DNA from: GCA-2746605 sp963704835
GTDB taxonomy: Bacteria; Bacteroidota; Ignavibacteria; Ignavibacteriales; Melioribacteraceae
Assembly (NCBI GenBank): GCA_963704835.1
Contig: CAVPHW010000004.1
Coordinates: 1 to 64,000 of the forward strand
Direction of reading: 5' to 3'
DNA: 64,000 nucleotides
Part shown: one piece after another, positions 35,345 to 44,025 of the stretch
How positions within the stretch are numbered: the stretch's first letter is position 1
Layout of the letters: each line of letters starts with the position of its first letter
Translations under genes and position numbers: made by a program
Notes under the pieces: model-generated
Database searches by the model: none
What the model was told of the DNA's origin: nothing
Seen by the model: only the letters and a program-made list of their open reading frames with translations

Positions 35345-37552
35345 ATGAAAAATTTATTTGCCAGATTTTTAACTTATTTTTGCCTTTCGTTTTCTTTGGT
35401 TAATGCACAGAATATGAAGTTAGTTTGGGCGGATGAGTTTAATGACGCTACAATTGATAAGGCTTTGTGGGATTATGAAATTGGACCAACTGCTGAAACT
35501 TTACACTACTTTACTGATCATCCTGAAAACACAAAAATAGTTGATGGTAAATTACAACTTATTGCACTTAAAGAAGATTACGAAGGATTTCATTATACAG
35601 CATCGCTTCTCAAAACAGAAAACATTTATAATTTCAGATATGGACGAATTGAAGCCAGAATTAAACTACCTCAAACCACTGGCTTTGTCCCCGGTTTTTG
35701 GTTGCTCCCCCAAGATTCTAAGTATGGTTATTGGCCTTGGAGCGGAGAGATTGATGTAATGGAACATCCAACAAATCAAGATAGAATATATGGGACCTGC
35801 CATTCATGGCAATACAGTTATTTTACTGGATCAATGCAACCGGCTGGAGGTAGCATACAAGTTACGGATTCTGAAACAGCGTTTCACTTATATTCTGTTG
35901 AATGGTCGCCTGACAAAATAGATTTTTTTGTTGATGATCAAAAATATTTCACCTTTAATAATGATCATACTAGTTTTAAAACATGGCCATTTGATGAACC
36001 TTTTTATATACTTTTTGCCATGGGCGTTGGTGGTGGATGGGTTGGACCGCCAAATTCCTCAACTGTATTTCCCGCAATTATGGAAGTTGACTATGTAAGG
36101 GTTTACCAAAATCTTGAAGATATTTTAATTTCCGGCGAAGATTATCTTCCACGTTATACTAAAGCTGTAACTTATTCTCTTCCTCATATTGAAGGTGTTA
36201 ATTATTTGTGGAATGTTACCGGCGATGCAGAAATTGTTTCAGGTCAAAACACAGAAAGTATTGTGATAAATTGGAATACTTTTAGCGGAAATGTGGAAGC
36301 CGAAATTACAAGTAATGGTTTAAGCTACAATTATGAATTCCCAGTAATTGTTTCTAATAATTATTTGAAAAATTATGGATTTGAAAAAGGAGTCAGTCCA
36401 TGGACACAATCAAGACCTTACCCTGGAGATATTGATTTTACTTTAGATTCTGAAGATCCGCATAGTGGAAATAACTGTTTGAATGTTGATGTGAAATCCC
36501 AATCAACAAACGCATGGGATGTGCAGCTTTCTCAGCGCAATTTATTGTTTGAGTCTGGAAAGCAGTATAGTCTTAGCTTTTGGGCAAAAGCAAAACCTTC
36601 AGGTACAAAGATAAATGCTGCTATAATCAATTCAACTACCATTGAGCTTTACGTAATCAAAGAGATTACGCTAACTGACTCTTGGCAAAAGTATGATTTA
36701 AGTTTCACACCTTCTTCAAATGTTCTTGGGCAAATTAATATTGATTTGGGTGGTCACCTTGGCAATTATTACTTTGATGACTTTGCTATTTCATTACCTG
36801 AATTAAATAATGATGCGAATCAAATTACAAATGCAGACTTTTCAAATGGTAATTCAGGTTGGGTTTTTAATAGTTTTGCACCTGCTCAAGCAGTAGGGGA
36901 AGTTATAAATGGTGAATTCGCAGTTTCCATTACTAATGGCGGATCAAATTTATGGGATATCCATTTAGGGCAAGTAAATGTTTCTTGTGAAAAAGGGAAA
37001 GAATATACTGTCTATTTTGATGCTTTTGCCGATGCACCCCGAACGATCTCAGCACTTGTCGGTAAAAACTCGAATCCATGGACAGTTTACAGTGGTAACC
37101 AAATTATTTCTTTAACCACTGTGAGAAAAACATACGCTTATACTTTTTTAATGAATGAACCGACTGATAATCAAGCAAGGTTGGGTTTTGATTTAGGCAA
37201 ATCAACTGTTGATATATACTTCGATAATATTAAACTAAGTAAAGGGGAAATTCCGACGGATATTGAGCTTGAAAAAGATGCATTACCAAAGTCATTTCAA
37301 CTTGATCAAAATTATCCGAATCCGTTTAATCCAATAACAATAATAAACTATCAATTGCCCCAATCTGGTTTTGTAAAACTAGATGTTTTCAATTCTTTGG
37401 GACAAAAAGTAAAATCATTAATAAATGAGGAAAAACCAGCAGGAAGTTATTCAGCAGAATTTATTGCTGAAAATTTTCCGAGTGGAATATATTTTTATAA
37501 AATTTCTACAGGTAATTTTCGGGAAGTTCGTAAAATGATTTTGCTAAAATAA
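35345..37552 (+). CDS. Secreted GH16 beta-glucanase (laminarinase-like) with CBM-like modules and T9SS tail
   Basis: ATG at 35345 with AGAGAGGAAAT upstream gives a signal peptide (FLTYFCLSFSLVNAQ); longer frames back to 35213 are unlikely. The GH16 domain (about 24-260) has the catalytic motif Glu135-x-Asp137-x-x-Glu140 in WSGEIDVMEHP, a form seen in endo-beta-1,3-glucanases. Two beta-sandwich modules of the CBM4/9 type follow (about 345-490 and 495-640: NYGFEKGVSPWTQSRP; NADFSNGNSGWVFNSF). A T9SS type A sorting domain closes the 735-residue protein (LDQNYPNPFNPITIINYQLP). It should be exported by the T9SS and processed by PorU. Confidence 0.9.
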   Translation: MKNLFARFLTYFCLSFSLVNAQNMKLVWADEFNDATIDKALWDYEIGPTAETLHYFTDHPENTKIVDGKLQLIALKEDYEGFHYTASLLKTENIYNFRYGRIEARIKLPQTTGFVPGFWLLPQDSKYGYWPWSGEIDVMEHPTNQDRIYGTCHSWQYSYFTGSMQPAGGSIQVTDSETAFHLYSVEWSPDKIDFFVDDQKYFTFNNDHTSFKTWPFDEPFYILFAMGVGGGWVGPPNSSTVFPAIMEVDYVRVYQNLEDILISGEDYLPRYTKAVTYSLPHIEGVNYLWNVTGDAEIVSGQNTESIVINWNTFSGNVEAEITSNGLSYNYEFPVIVSNNYLKNYGFEKGVSPWTQSRPYPGDIDFTLDSEDPHSGNNCLNVDVKSQSTNAWDVQLSQRNLLFESGKQYSLSFWAKAKPSGTKINAAIINSTTIELYVIKEITLTDSWQKYDLSFTPSSNVLGQINIDLGGHLGNYYFDDFAISLPELNNDANQITNADFSNGNSGWVFNSFAPAQAVGEVINGEFAVSITNGGSNLWDIHLGQVNVSCEKGKEYTVYFDAFADAPRTISALVGKNSNPWTVYSGNQIISLTTVRKTYAYTFLMNEPTDNQARLGFDLGKSTVDIYFDNIKLSKGEIPTDIELEKDALPKSFQLDQNYPNPFNPITIINYQLPQSGFVKLDVFNSLGQKVKSLINEEKPAGSYSAEFIAENFPSGIYFYKISTGNFREVRKMILLK

Positions 37553-37658
37553 TAATCGCAAAATTATGAGTATAATGTTATTTATGTTATAAGATGAATA
37601 TTTTTATCATAATGCGCTGAGACGAAGTTCCTATAAATACGCAAGATTTTACCCTTGA

Positions 37659-37684
37659 GGTTCTTCATTTCATTCAGAATGACC
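37659..37684 (+). repeat. Short intergenic palindromic repeat, 'GTCATTCTGA...GAAGAAC' type
   Basis: Read on the minus strand, the bases begin GGTCATTCTGAATGAAATG and end GAAGAACC, which matches the pattern of a small repeat found in many unrelated bacterial genomes. Its centre CATTCAGAATG is palindromic. It lies between two converging genes. Only one full copy is seen here, so a repeat family in this genome is inferred. Confidence 0.5.
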
Positions 37685-37724
37685 TTTTTGTATAATGTGG
37701 TAAATTTATATTGTAGCAGTATGT

Positions 37725-39383
37725 TTATTTGCTTCGAATTCGGAATTTTAATTTTGTAAATAATTCTCCTTTCGATTCGTATTCTCTTAAGTAATGAATC
37801 TTAACTTTGTTTCTATTTTTCACTAACCACCCTAACGAGATTTTTATTTTTTCTAGATCCTTTTCTTCCATTCCAGCTAATAAATGAAAAGTACCGTCAA
37901 AATAATCATCAAGTGCAACATCAAAAAGATCTTGTTCCTTTATGTAATAATCCTTTAGAAAAACTTTCCCTTCTAAAAAAAGAACATAGTCGGTTTCAAG
38001 AGAATCTCTAATCTCAATTAGTGCGTTTACCTGGTTTATTGGTTCAGCTAAAATTGATGATCTACTAAGTTGATTCAACAACATATTTACTGTATCTCTA
38101 ACTTCAGCTGCTTCCTCATACTTCTTTCGTTCTGATAGTTCCTTCATCTTGTTCAATAATCTATTTACTGCGTTTTGGTTTTTCCCCGAAAGAAACTCAT
38201 AAACATTATCTAATTCGTTTTTATAATCTTCGACTGAAACTTCATCAATACACGGAGCTGTGCATCTTTTAATATCAAGCAGATAGCATTTTTTCTTTTT
38301 AGCCATTTCCTTATTGGTGCATTCACGTAATGTAAAAGTTTTATCAGAAATTTCTTTTAACGAGTTGGATGTAATTCTGTTAGAATATGGACCGAAATAA
38401 TCATTTCCATCAAAATCAAAATTTGTAGATACTTTTATATCTGGAAACTTATGGTCATTATTAATTTTTATAAAATAATTTTGTGAATATTTTTTAAGCA
38501 TTGAATTAAATTGAGGTTTATGAATTTTAATCAGTTCCGCTTCAAGAACCAACGCACTTAATTCTGAATTTGTAACACTAAATCCCAACCGGTTTGCCTT
38601 TCTAGCAATTTTTTTTGCTTTGCGGGATGCAGCACTAGAAAAATAGTTCTTTACTCTTTTCTTTAATGACTTTGCCTTTCCTATATAAACGATTTTGTCT
38701 GATGCATCACGAAAGAAATAGACTCCCGGTGAATCCGGCAAACTAGCTAAATCACCAACTAGTTTTTTTTTGACAAGTCTAAAACTTTTTGAAACTGAAG
38801 GAGCTGTTTGGAAATCGACTAATTCTGAAATACTTTCATAATCATATTCATCCTTTAACTTTTCGAGTAGTTTAAGGAATAGTTTTGCTGTCACTAAAGC
38901 ATCACCCAAAGCACGATGAACATTTTTATGCTGAATTTTGAAATGTTTAACCATATTTCCCAAGGATTTGCTTTTTAGCTCTGGGAAAATTTTTCTAGAT
39001 ATTTTAAGAGTACAAATTTGTTCTAGCTTTGGTAACTGAATATCTGCCCGTTCAAACTCCGATTTTAGGAAAGCAAAATCAAAAGGAAGATTATGCCCAA
39101 TTAAAATTGAACCATCTATAAATTCTTTTACTTCTTGTGAAATAGTTTCAAAGGATGGTGCTCCAATAATATCTTCATTGGTAATTCCAGTTAGCGCAGT
39201 TATAAACGGAGGTATGTATTGTCCGGGATTTAAAAGAGAGTGATAGTTTTCAGTGATTTTACCTTTCTCAATTCTTACAATTCCTATTTCAATAGCACGG
39301 CTATTTGGAGGAGAAGTACCGGTTGTTTCAAAATCAAGGACCGAAAATGTTGCTTCAGTAAAATTTATTTCTTTTTGATGCAT
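37725..39383 (-). CDS. DEDDh exonuclease-GIY-YIG (UvrC N-terminal-like) fusion protein
   Basis: This 552-residue protein joins two nuclease modules. Residues 1-180 form a DnaQ-type exonuclease (FSVLDFETTGTSPPNSRAIEIG, GHNLPFDFAFLKSEFE, HRALGDALVTAKLF). From about 210 a GIY-YIG domain follows (LPDSPGVYFFRDASDKIVYIGKAKSLKKRVKNYF), then UvrC-like regions including a cysteine cluster (CTNKEMAKKKKCYLLDIKRCTAPC) and a UVR motif (ERKKYEEAAEVRD). The RNase H-like second nuclease of UvrC is absent, as in Cho-type proteins. A role in DNA repair is likely. Such fusions occur in several phyla. Confidence 0.88.
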   Translation of the reverse strand: MHQKEINFTEATFSVLDFETTGTSPPNSRAIEIGIVRIEKGKITENYHSLLNPGQYIPPFITALTGITNEDIIGAPSFETISQEVKEFIDGSILIGHNLPFDFAFLKSEFERADIQLPKLEQICTLKISRKIFPELKSKSLGNMVKHFKIQHKNVHRALGDALVTAKLFLKLLEKLKDEYDYESISELVDFQTAPSVSKSFRLVKKKLVGDLASLPDSPGVYFFRDASDKIVYIGKAKSLKKRVKNYFSSAASRKAKKIARKANRLGFSVTNSELSALVLEAELIKIHKPQFNSMLKKYSQNYFIKINNDHKFPDIKVSTNFDFDGNDYFGPYSNRITSNSLKEISDKTFTLRECTNKEMAKKKKCYLLDIKRCTAPCIDEVSVEDYKNELDNVYEFLSGKNQNAVNRLLNKMKELSERKKYEEAAEVRDTVNMLLNQLSRSSILAEPINQVNALIEIRDSLETDYVLFLEGKVFLKDYYIKEQDLFDVALDDYFDGTFHLLAGMEEKDLEKIKISLGWLVKNRNKVKIHYLREYESKGELFTKLKFRIRSK

Positions 39384-39492
39384 TTAATTTTATTAATATT
39401 TTTAATTAATAAATGTAAAAAAAGAAAAACAATAAATTATTATAATCCACTTTTGCCATAATTATTTTATTGTTAGTAACATAGGAAAGTAA

Positions 39493-39756
39493 ATGAATTA
39501 TTCAATATTCGACTTAATCGGCAACGTGGGAGTATTTTTAATTATTTTCAGCTATTTACTCCTTCAAACAAATAAAATAAAAAGCACAGATGTACGCTAT
39601 TCATTAATGAATGTTTTTGGGGCTATTTTTGTAATAATTTCACTTATTGAGAATTTTAATATGTCCGCATTTGTGATTGAAGCTTTCTGGGTATTAATAA
39701 GTATTATTGGCATTGTGAAATATTTCAAAAAAAAAGTATTTGGTAAATTCAATTAA
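39493..39756 (+). CDS. Small membrane protein, CBU_0592-like
   Basis: This 87-residue protein has three membrane helices (FDLIGNVGVFLIIFSYLLLQ; YSLMNVFGAIFVIISLI; AFVIEAFWVLISIIGIVKYF). The D-x-x-G-N-x-G, S-Y-x-x-x-Q and N-x-x-G-A pattern matches the CBU_0592 family of small proteins. Function unknown. Confidence 0.7.
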   Translation: MNYSIFDLIGNVGVFLIIFSYLLLQTNKIKSTDVRYSLMNVFGAIFVIISLIENFNMSAFVIEAFWVLISIIGIVKYFKKKVFGKFN

Positions 39757-39910
39757 TACAATACACTATTAAGTAATATATAAAGCTGATTCTTAAATCA
39801 TCTCTCTAAAAATAAATAATTTAATAAATTCATTTGTTTAGTTTTTACAGTACTTTTGTTATTTTGCATTCGATTAAAAAATATTTCGGAATAATTAAGG
39901 AAATTACATA

Positions 39911-40180
39911 ATGGCTGATAATATTCCATTAGAATTTGAAAGTATTGAAGAATATAATAGAGCAGTTCTGCAACAGCTAATAGATAATAACGCTCTTTTA
40001 AGAGTTATGCTTGATTATGAAGTTGAAAAGCACGCTTTTAGGATTGCTTCGGAGAATGGATTAGAGGAAATTACTCCTGACGAGTTGGCGATTAAAAAAA
40101 GAGAAATTTCTCAATCATTAAATGATAAAATTCGAGAATATAAATTACATGCTCTTGCTGAAATAAATCTAAGAAAGTAG
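39911..40180 (+). CDS. Small helical protein of unknown function
   Basis: This 89-residue soluble protein is mostly helical and charged (EYNRAVLQQLIDNNALLRVMLDYEVEKHAF; ISQSLNDKIREYKLHALAEINLRK). No family is recognised. AAGGAAATTACAT precedes the ATG, and it lies 36 bases upstream of the ymdB-like gene, probably in the same transcript. Confidence 0.65.
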   Translation: MADNIPLEFESIEEYNRAVLQQLIDNNALLRVMLDYEVEKHAFRIASENGLEEITPDELAIKKREISQSLNDKIREYKLHALAEINLRK

Positions 40181-40216
40181 TTTTCTTCTACTTTCTCCTT
40201 CAAAGGATTAAAAATA

Positions 40217-41023
40217 ATGAATATGAATATTTTATTTATTGGTGATATCGTTGGTAAACCTGGTTTAGATATGGCAGCAATGTGGCTGCCAGGCTTAATT
40301 AATAAATACCGTGCAGATCTTGTAATTGTTAATGCAGAAAATTCTGCTGATGGAAAAGGCTGCACAGAGAAGGAAGGTCAGATATTATTTAATTTGGGAG
40401 CACATGTCTTAACCGGTGGGAATCATACCTGGGATAAACATCAATCCCAAGAATATTTAAAAAATGAAAAAAGAGCCATTCGCCCGCTGAATTACCCCAA
40501 AGGAACTTATGGTAATGGTTATATAATTGTTGAGACAAAAAAGGGAAAAGCGGCAGTTCTAAATCTACAAGGTAGAACATTTATGGCAACAATTGACTGT
40601 CCATTTAGATCTGCTGAATGGGCTCTTAAAAAGATAGCTCAAGAGACAAAAGTAATTTTTATAGATTTTCATGCCGAAGCAACTGCTGAAAAACTAGCAC
40701 TTGCAAATTTTGTTGATGGAACTGCAAGTGTTCTTGTTGGAACCCACACCCACATACAAACAGCAGATGAAAGAATTTTCTCTAAAGGTTTGGGTTATAT
40801 CACAGATTCCGGCATGACTGGACCTTATGATTCAGTAATTGGAATGAAAACTGAAGCTGCTGTAAATAGGTTTTTGTTTCAGACACCTCAAAAATATCAG
40901 ACTGCAACAGATAACAATCACTTATGTGGAGTTTTTGCAAAGGTGGATATTTCAACCGGAAAAACTGTCGAGATCGAAAGAATATTGATCCCATCATTTG
41001 AAACAAATATTCCCGTGGAATGA
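40217..41023 (+). CDS. YmdB-type metallophosphoesterase
   Basis: This 268-residue protein has YmdB/TIGR00282 signatures: ILFIGDIVGKPG, VNAENSADGKG, GGNHTWDKH, IDFHAEATAEK and VGTHTHIQTAD, all metal ligands present. In Bacillus the homologue cleaves 2',3'-cyclic mononucleotides and affects developmental decisions. It overlaps the next gene by four bases. Confidence 0.93.
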   Translation: MNMNILFIGDIVGKPGLDMAAMWLPGLINKYRADLVIVNAENSADGKGCTEKEGQILFNLGAHVLTGGNHTWDKHQSQEYLKNEKRAIRPLNYPKGTYGNGYIIVETKKGKAAVLNLQGRTFMATIDCPFRSAEWALKKIAQETKVIFIDFHAEATAEKLALANFVDGTASVLVGTHTHIQTADERIFSKGLGYITDSGMTGPYDSVIGMKTEAAVNRFLFQTPQKYQTATDNNHLCGVFAKVDISTGKTVEIERILIPSFETNIPVE

Positions 41024-42012
41024 AAAATTTCCCCTTACCAAGAATAGATAAAGACCCCAAATTAAAAAGGTATCTTGAAAAATATTGCAGGTTACAACTT
41101 GGTGATATTTGGGAAGATTCTGAAGGGAAGCACAAAATAGCTTGTTTGGATTCTACGAACTCTAAATCAATTCTTGAATTAGCGGGAAAAGAAAAATTTA
41201 AATTAGCAGTTCATGATCCTCCATATAATATGATCGCCTTCAATAAAATGAGCTCTTCAGATTTTGTAAGCTGGTGTAAAGGTTGGATTGAAACTTCTTA
41301 CAACTTATTGTCAGAGAACTCATCATTGTACATTTGGTTAGGCGCAGATCAAAAAAATCATTTTGAACCATTTGCAGAATTTATCTTAATGATGAAAGAA
41401 ACGAATTTCACTTCTAAAAGTTTTATCACAATGCGCAACCAAAGAGGATATGGCACCCAAAAAAATTGGATGGCCGTTAGACAAGAATTGCTTTTTTACA
41501 CAAAGGGACTACCAGTTTTTAATATCGAAAAAGTCTATACGGAAATTCCTAAATCTGTAAAAGGATATTATAAAGATGTAAATGGGAACCGAACTGAAAA
41601 TCTTGAAAGAAGTAAATCAGATAAAATTAGGGCGGGTAATGTTTGGATAGATATTCAGCAGGTCTTTCATTTGAGAGAAGAAAATGTGAATGGCTGTTTT
41701 GTTCAAAAACCAATAAAAGCCTTAGAACGGATCTTGGAAGTATCGAGCGATGAAAATGATTATGTAATTGATTTTTTTGCTCATTCAGGAACAACAACCG
41801 TAGCAGCAGAAAAATTAAAAAGAAAATCGATTTCGATTGATATAGAGCCAATTTATTGTGAAATTTCAATTAGAAGATTGGAAAGATATAGAAAGACAGG
41901 TAAATTAGGGTGGCAAAATTCTAATCCATTTGAGGAAGAAATTCTAAACAATAAAGAATTAGCTAACTATTTAAAAGACATATATGATATTAGTCTCCCA
42001 AAAAATATTTAA
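41020..42012 (+). CDS. Orphan beta-class DNA methyltransferase (N6-adenine or N4-cytosine)
   Basis: This 330-residue protein has motif IV DPPYNM at residues 66-71 before the SAM-binding motif I (VIDFFAHSGTTTVAAEKLKR, about 245-265), the order of beta-class amino-methyltransferases. DPPY suggests adenine methylation, though N4-cytosine cannot be excluded. No restriction endonuclease or specificity subunit is nearby; it is linked to ymdB and folD by a 4-base overlap and a short gap. It is therefore probably a solitary, possibly regulatory, methyltransferase. Confidence 0.85.
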   Translation: MKNFPLPRIDKDPKLKRYLEKYCRLQLGDIWEDSEGKHKIACLDSTNSKSILELAGKEKFKLAVHDPPYNMIAFNKMSSSDFVSWCKGWIETSYNLLSENSSLYIWLGADQKNHFEPFAEFILMMKETNFTSKSFITMRNQRGYGTQKNWMAVRQELLFYTKGLPVFNIEKVYTEIPKSVKGYYKDVNGNRTENLERSKSDKIRAGNVWIDIQQVFHLREENVNGCFVQKPIKALERILEVSSDENDYVIDFFAHSGTTTVAAEKLKRKSISIDIEPIYCEISIRRLERYRKTGKLGWQNSNPFEEEILNNKELANYLKDIYDISLPKNI

Positions 42013-42033
42013 GCAAGGAATAAAAATTTTCTA

Positions 42034-42918
42034 ATGCAGAGAATTGATGGTAAAAAAATAGCGAGTGACATAAAAGCTGAACTAAAGGCTAAAATTGATG
42101 TTTTAGTTAATGAGAAAAAGAAAATACCTGGTTTAGTTACAATTTTAGTTGGAGAAAACCCAGCCTCCAAAATTTACGTTAACATGAAGATCAAATCATG
42201 TGCTGAAATTGGAATGCACTCAAAATTGGAATTGCTCGATAAAAATATTAGTGAAGACCAGCTATTAAAACTTATTGATGATTACAATAAAGATCCTTAT
42301 TTTCATGGCATACTTGTTCAACTTCCTTTACCAAAACATATTGATGAGGATAAGGTAATTGAATCAATTAACCCTCAAAAGGATGTTGATGGTTTTCATC
42401 CAAATAGTGTTGGTAAATTGGTAATTGGCAAAGATACTTTTAAATCTTGTACTCCATATGGTATAATGGAGTTGTTGAAGAGATATAAAATTGAAACTAA
42501 GGGAAAACATGTAGTTGTTGTTGGAAGAAGCAATATTGTCGGTAAACCGGTCGCTAATATGCTTTTACAAAAGGAAGAAGGAGCAAATGCAGTTGTAACA
42601 ATTTGTCATTCCGCGGCACCAGATGTTTCTTATTTTACAAAGCAAGCAGATATATTAATTGCAGCAATTGGACGAGCAAATTTTATAACAGAAGATATGG
42701 TTAAGGATAATGTTGTTGTAATTGATGTTGGGATTAACAGAATTGAAGATTCAGAGAGTTCCAAAGGTTATAAATTGGTTGGAGATGTTGATTTTGAGGG
42801 GGTTTCTCAGAAAGCATCTTGGCTTACTCCTGTTCCAGGTGGAGTTGGACCAATGACAATAGCAATGTTACTTAGCAATACATTTAAAGCATATTCTATT
42901 TTAGAAAATAAAAATTAA
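42034..42918 (+). CDS. folD: Bifunctional methylene-THF dehydrogenase/methenyl-THF cyclohydrolase
   Basis: This 294-residue protein has FolD motifs: ASKIYVNMKIKSCAEIGM with the catalytic Lys, HGILVQLPLPKHID, QKDVDGFHPNSVGKL, CTPYGIMELL and the NADP loop VVVGRSNIVGKPVANMLL, ending with LTPVPGGVGPMTIAML. It interconverts one-carbon folates. It lies five bases before deoC. Confidence 0.97.
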   Translation: MQRIDGKKIASDIKAELKAKIDVLVNEKKKIPGLVTILVGENPASKIYVNMKIKSCAEIGMHSKLELLDKNISEDQLLKLIDDYNKDPYFHGILVQLPLPKHIDEDKVIESINPQKDVDGFHPNSVGKLVIGKDTFKSCTPYGIMELLKRYKIETKGKHVVVVGRSNIVGKPVANMLLQKEEGANAVVTICHSAAPDVSYFTKQADILIAAIGRANFITEDMVKDNVVVIDVGINRIEDSESSKGYKLVGDVDFEGVSQKASWLTPVPGGVGPMTIAMLLSNTFKAYSILENKN

Positions 42919-42923
42919 ATACC

Positions 42924-43793
42924 ATGAAAGAGATCTTAATTGACAAAATTGTAAAGCAAGTTTTTACAGAAAAAGCTTTGCACGATTTTTATTGTGTTGG
43001 AGATACTTGCAAGGGTTGGGAAAGAAATGTTGTTGATCAACCCGTTGCAGTTCAAAAGATAATAAACAATGGTGCAGAAAGAATTTCGGCAGGTAAAGGA
43101 ATTGGAACTGAAATTAGTGATATTTCTTTGGCAAGAATGATTGATCACACAATGTTAAAGCCCGAAGCAACACCACAAGAAATTACAACATTATGCGAAG
43201 AAGCATTAAAATATAGTTTTGCTAGTGTATGTATTAATCCGAGTAATGTACTTCTTTGCAGTAAACTTTTGGCAAGGTCGGAAGTTAAAGTCTGTACCGT
43301 AATTGGTTTCCCATTAGGAGCAACGACTACTGCAGTAAAGAGAGCCGAAGCTGAAGAAGCACTTAACAATGGCGCTCAAGAAATTGATATGGTTATTAAT
43401 ATAGGAAAGCTAAAGTCCGGGGATTATGAATATGTATTTAGTGATATAAACCAAGTTGCTTTGGCAGTAAAAAAGAAAAATGCCGTTCTTAAAGTAATTA
43501 TTGAATCTGCTTTATTGACAGATGAGGAAAAAGTAAAAGCATGTTTGATCAGTAAACAAGCTAAAGCTGATTTTGTAAAAACATCAACAGGATTTAGTAA
43601 AGGAGGCGCAACGGTTGGAGATATTGCCTTAATGAGATATGTTGTTGGGAGCTCTGTTGGAGTTAAAGCTTCTGGTGGAGTTAGAACTTTACAAGACGCT
43701 GAGGATATGATTAAAAGTGGAGCTGATAGAATAGGCGCAAGTGCCAGTGTAAAAATAGTGACCGGTGATAAATCTAAATCGGATGGATATTAG
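42924..43793 (+). CDS. deoC: Deoxyribose-phosphate aldolase with ~66-residue N-terminal extension
   Basis: The aldolase domain (about 67-285) is normal: SLARMIDHTMLKPEAT, INIGKLKSGDYEYV, Schiff-base Lys219 in ADFVKTSTGFSKGGAT and Lys248 in GVKASGGVRT. The 289-residue length exceeds simple DeoC (~220) because of an N-terminal extension starting with an amphipathic helix (MKEILIDKIVKQVFTEK) and a linker with two Cys. N-terminal amphipathic helices commonly target enzymes into microcompartments, and a BMC shell pair lies 15 kb upstream; encapsulation is inference. DeoC splits deoxyribose-5-phosphate into acetaldehyde and glyceraldehyde-3-phosphate. Confidence 0.92.
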   Translation: MKEILIDKIVKQVFTEKALHDFYCVGDTCKGWERNVVDQPVAVQKIINNGAERISAGKGIGTEISDISLARMIDHTMLKPEATPQEITTLCEEALKYSFASVCINPSNVLLCSKLLARSEVKVCTVIGFPLGATTTAVKRAEAEEALNNGAQEIDMVINIGKLKSGDYEYVFSDINQVALAVKKKNAVLKVIIESALLTDEEKVKACLISKQAKADFVKTSTGFSKGGATVGDIALMRYVVGSSVGVKASGGVRTLQDAEDMIKSGADRIGASASVKIVTGDKSKSDGY

Positions 43794-44006
43794 TGGTATT
43801 AGATTTAGTGATCACAAAGTCTGATGATGGTGTTACTGCTGTAATTCCATCTTTAAAGGGGTGCGATTGCTGGGCACATGACAGAAGAAGAAGCAATTGA
43901 GAAATCAGTTGATTTATTAAGATATTATATAAATCTTGATAAGGAAGTAGAGATTATAATTGATAAATCCAGAGGAATTCTAATAATAAAACAATTTATA
44001 AATTAG
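43793..44006 (+). pseudogene. HicB-like small protein with a frameshift
   Basis: From GTG at 43793 the frame reads VLDLVITKSDDGVTAVIPSLKGCDCWAH, then one extra base (G at 43880) shifts it; removing it gives TEEEAIEKSVDLLRYYINLDKEVEIIIDKSRGILIIKQ to the stop at 44004. The joined ~70-residue product resembles HicB-type proteins (P-x-L-x-G-C...T-EEEA). No HicA toxin gene is adjacent, so a solitary HicB-like protein is more likely than a toxin-antitoxin pair. It begins inside the deoC stop. Confidence 0.55.
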
Positions 44007-44025
44007 TTTTTAATAAAGACCTACC

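Noticed and set aside
37731..37745. TTCGAATTC segment resembling a tRNA T-loop
   Set aside because: It lies in the end of the exonuclease-GIY-YIG gene and no cloverleaf can be formed around it. No tRNA was found in the window.
43793..44006. HicAB toxin-antitoxin module
   Set aside because: No HicA-like double-stranded-RNA-binding toxin frame is found on either strand beside it.
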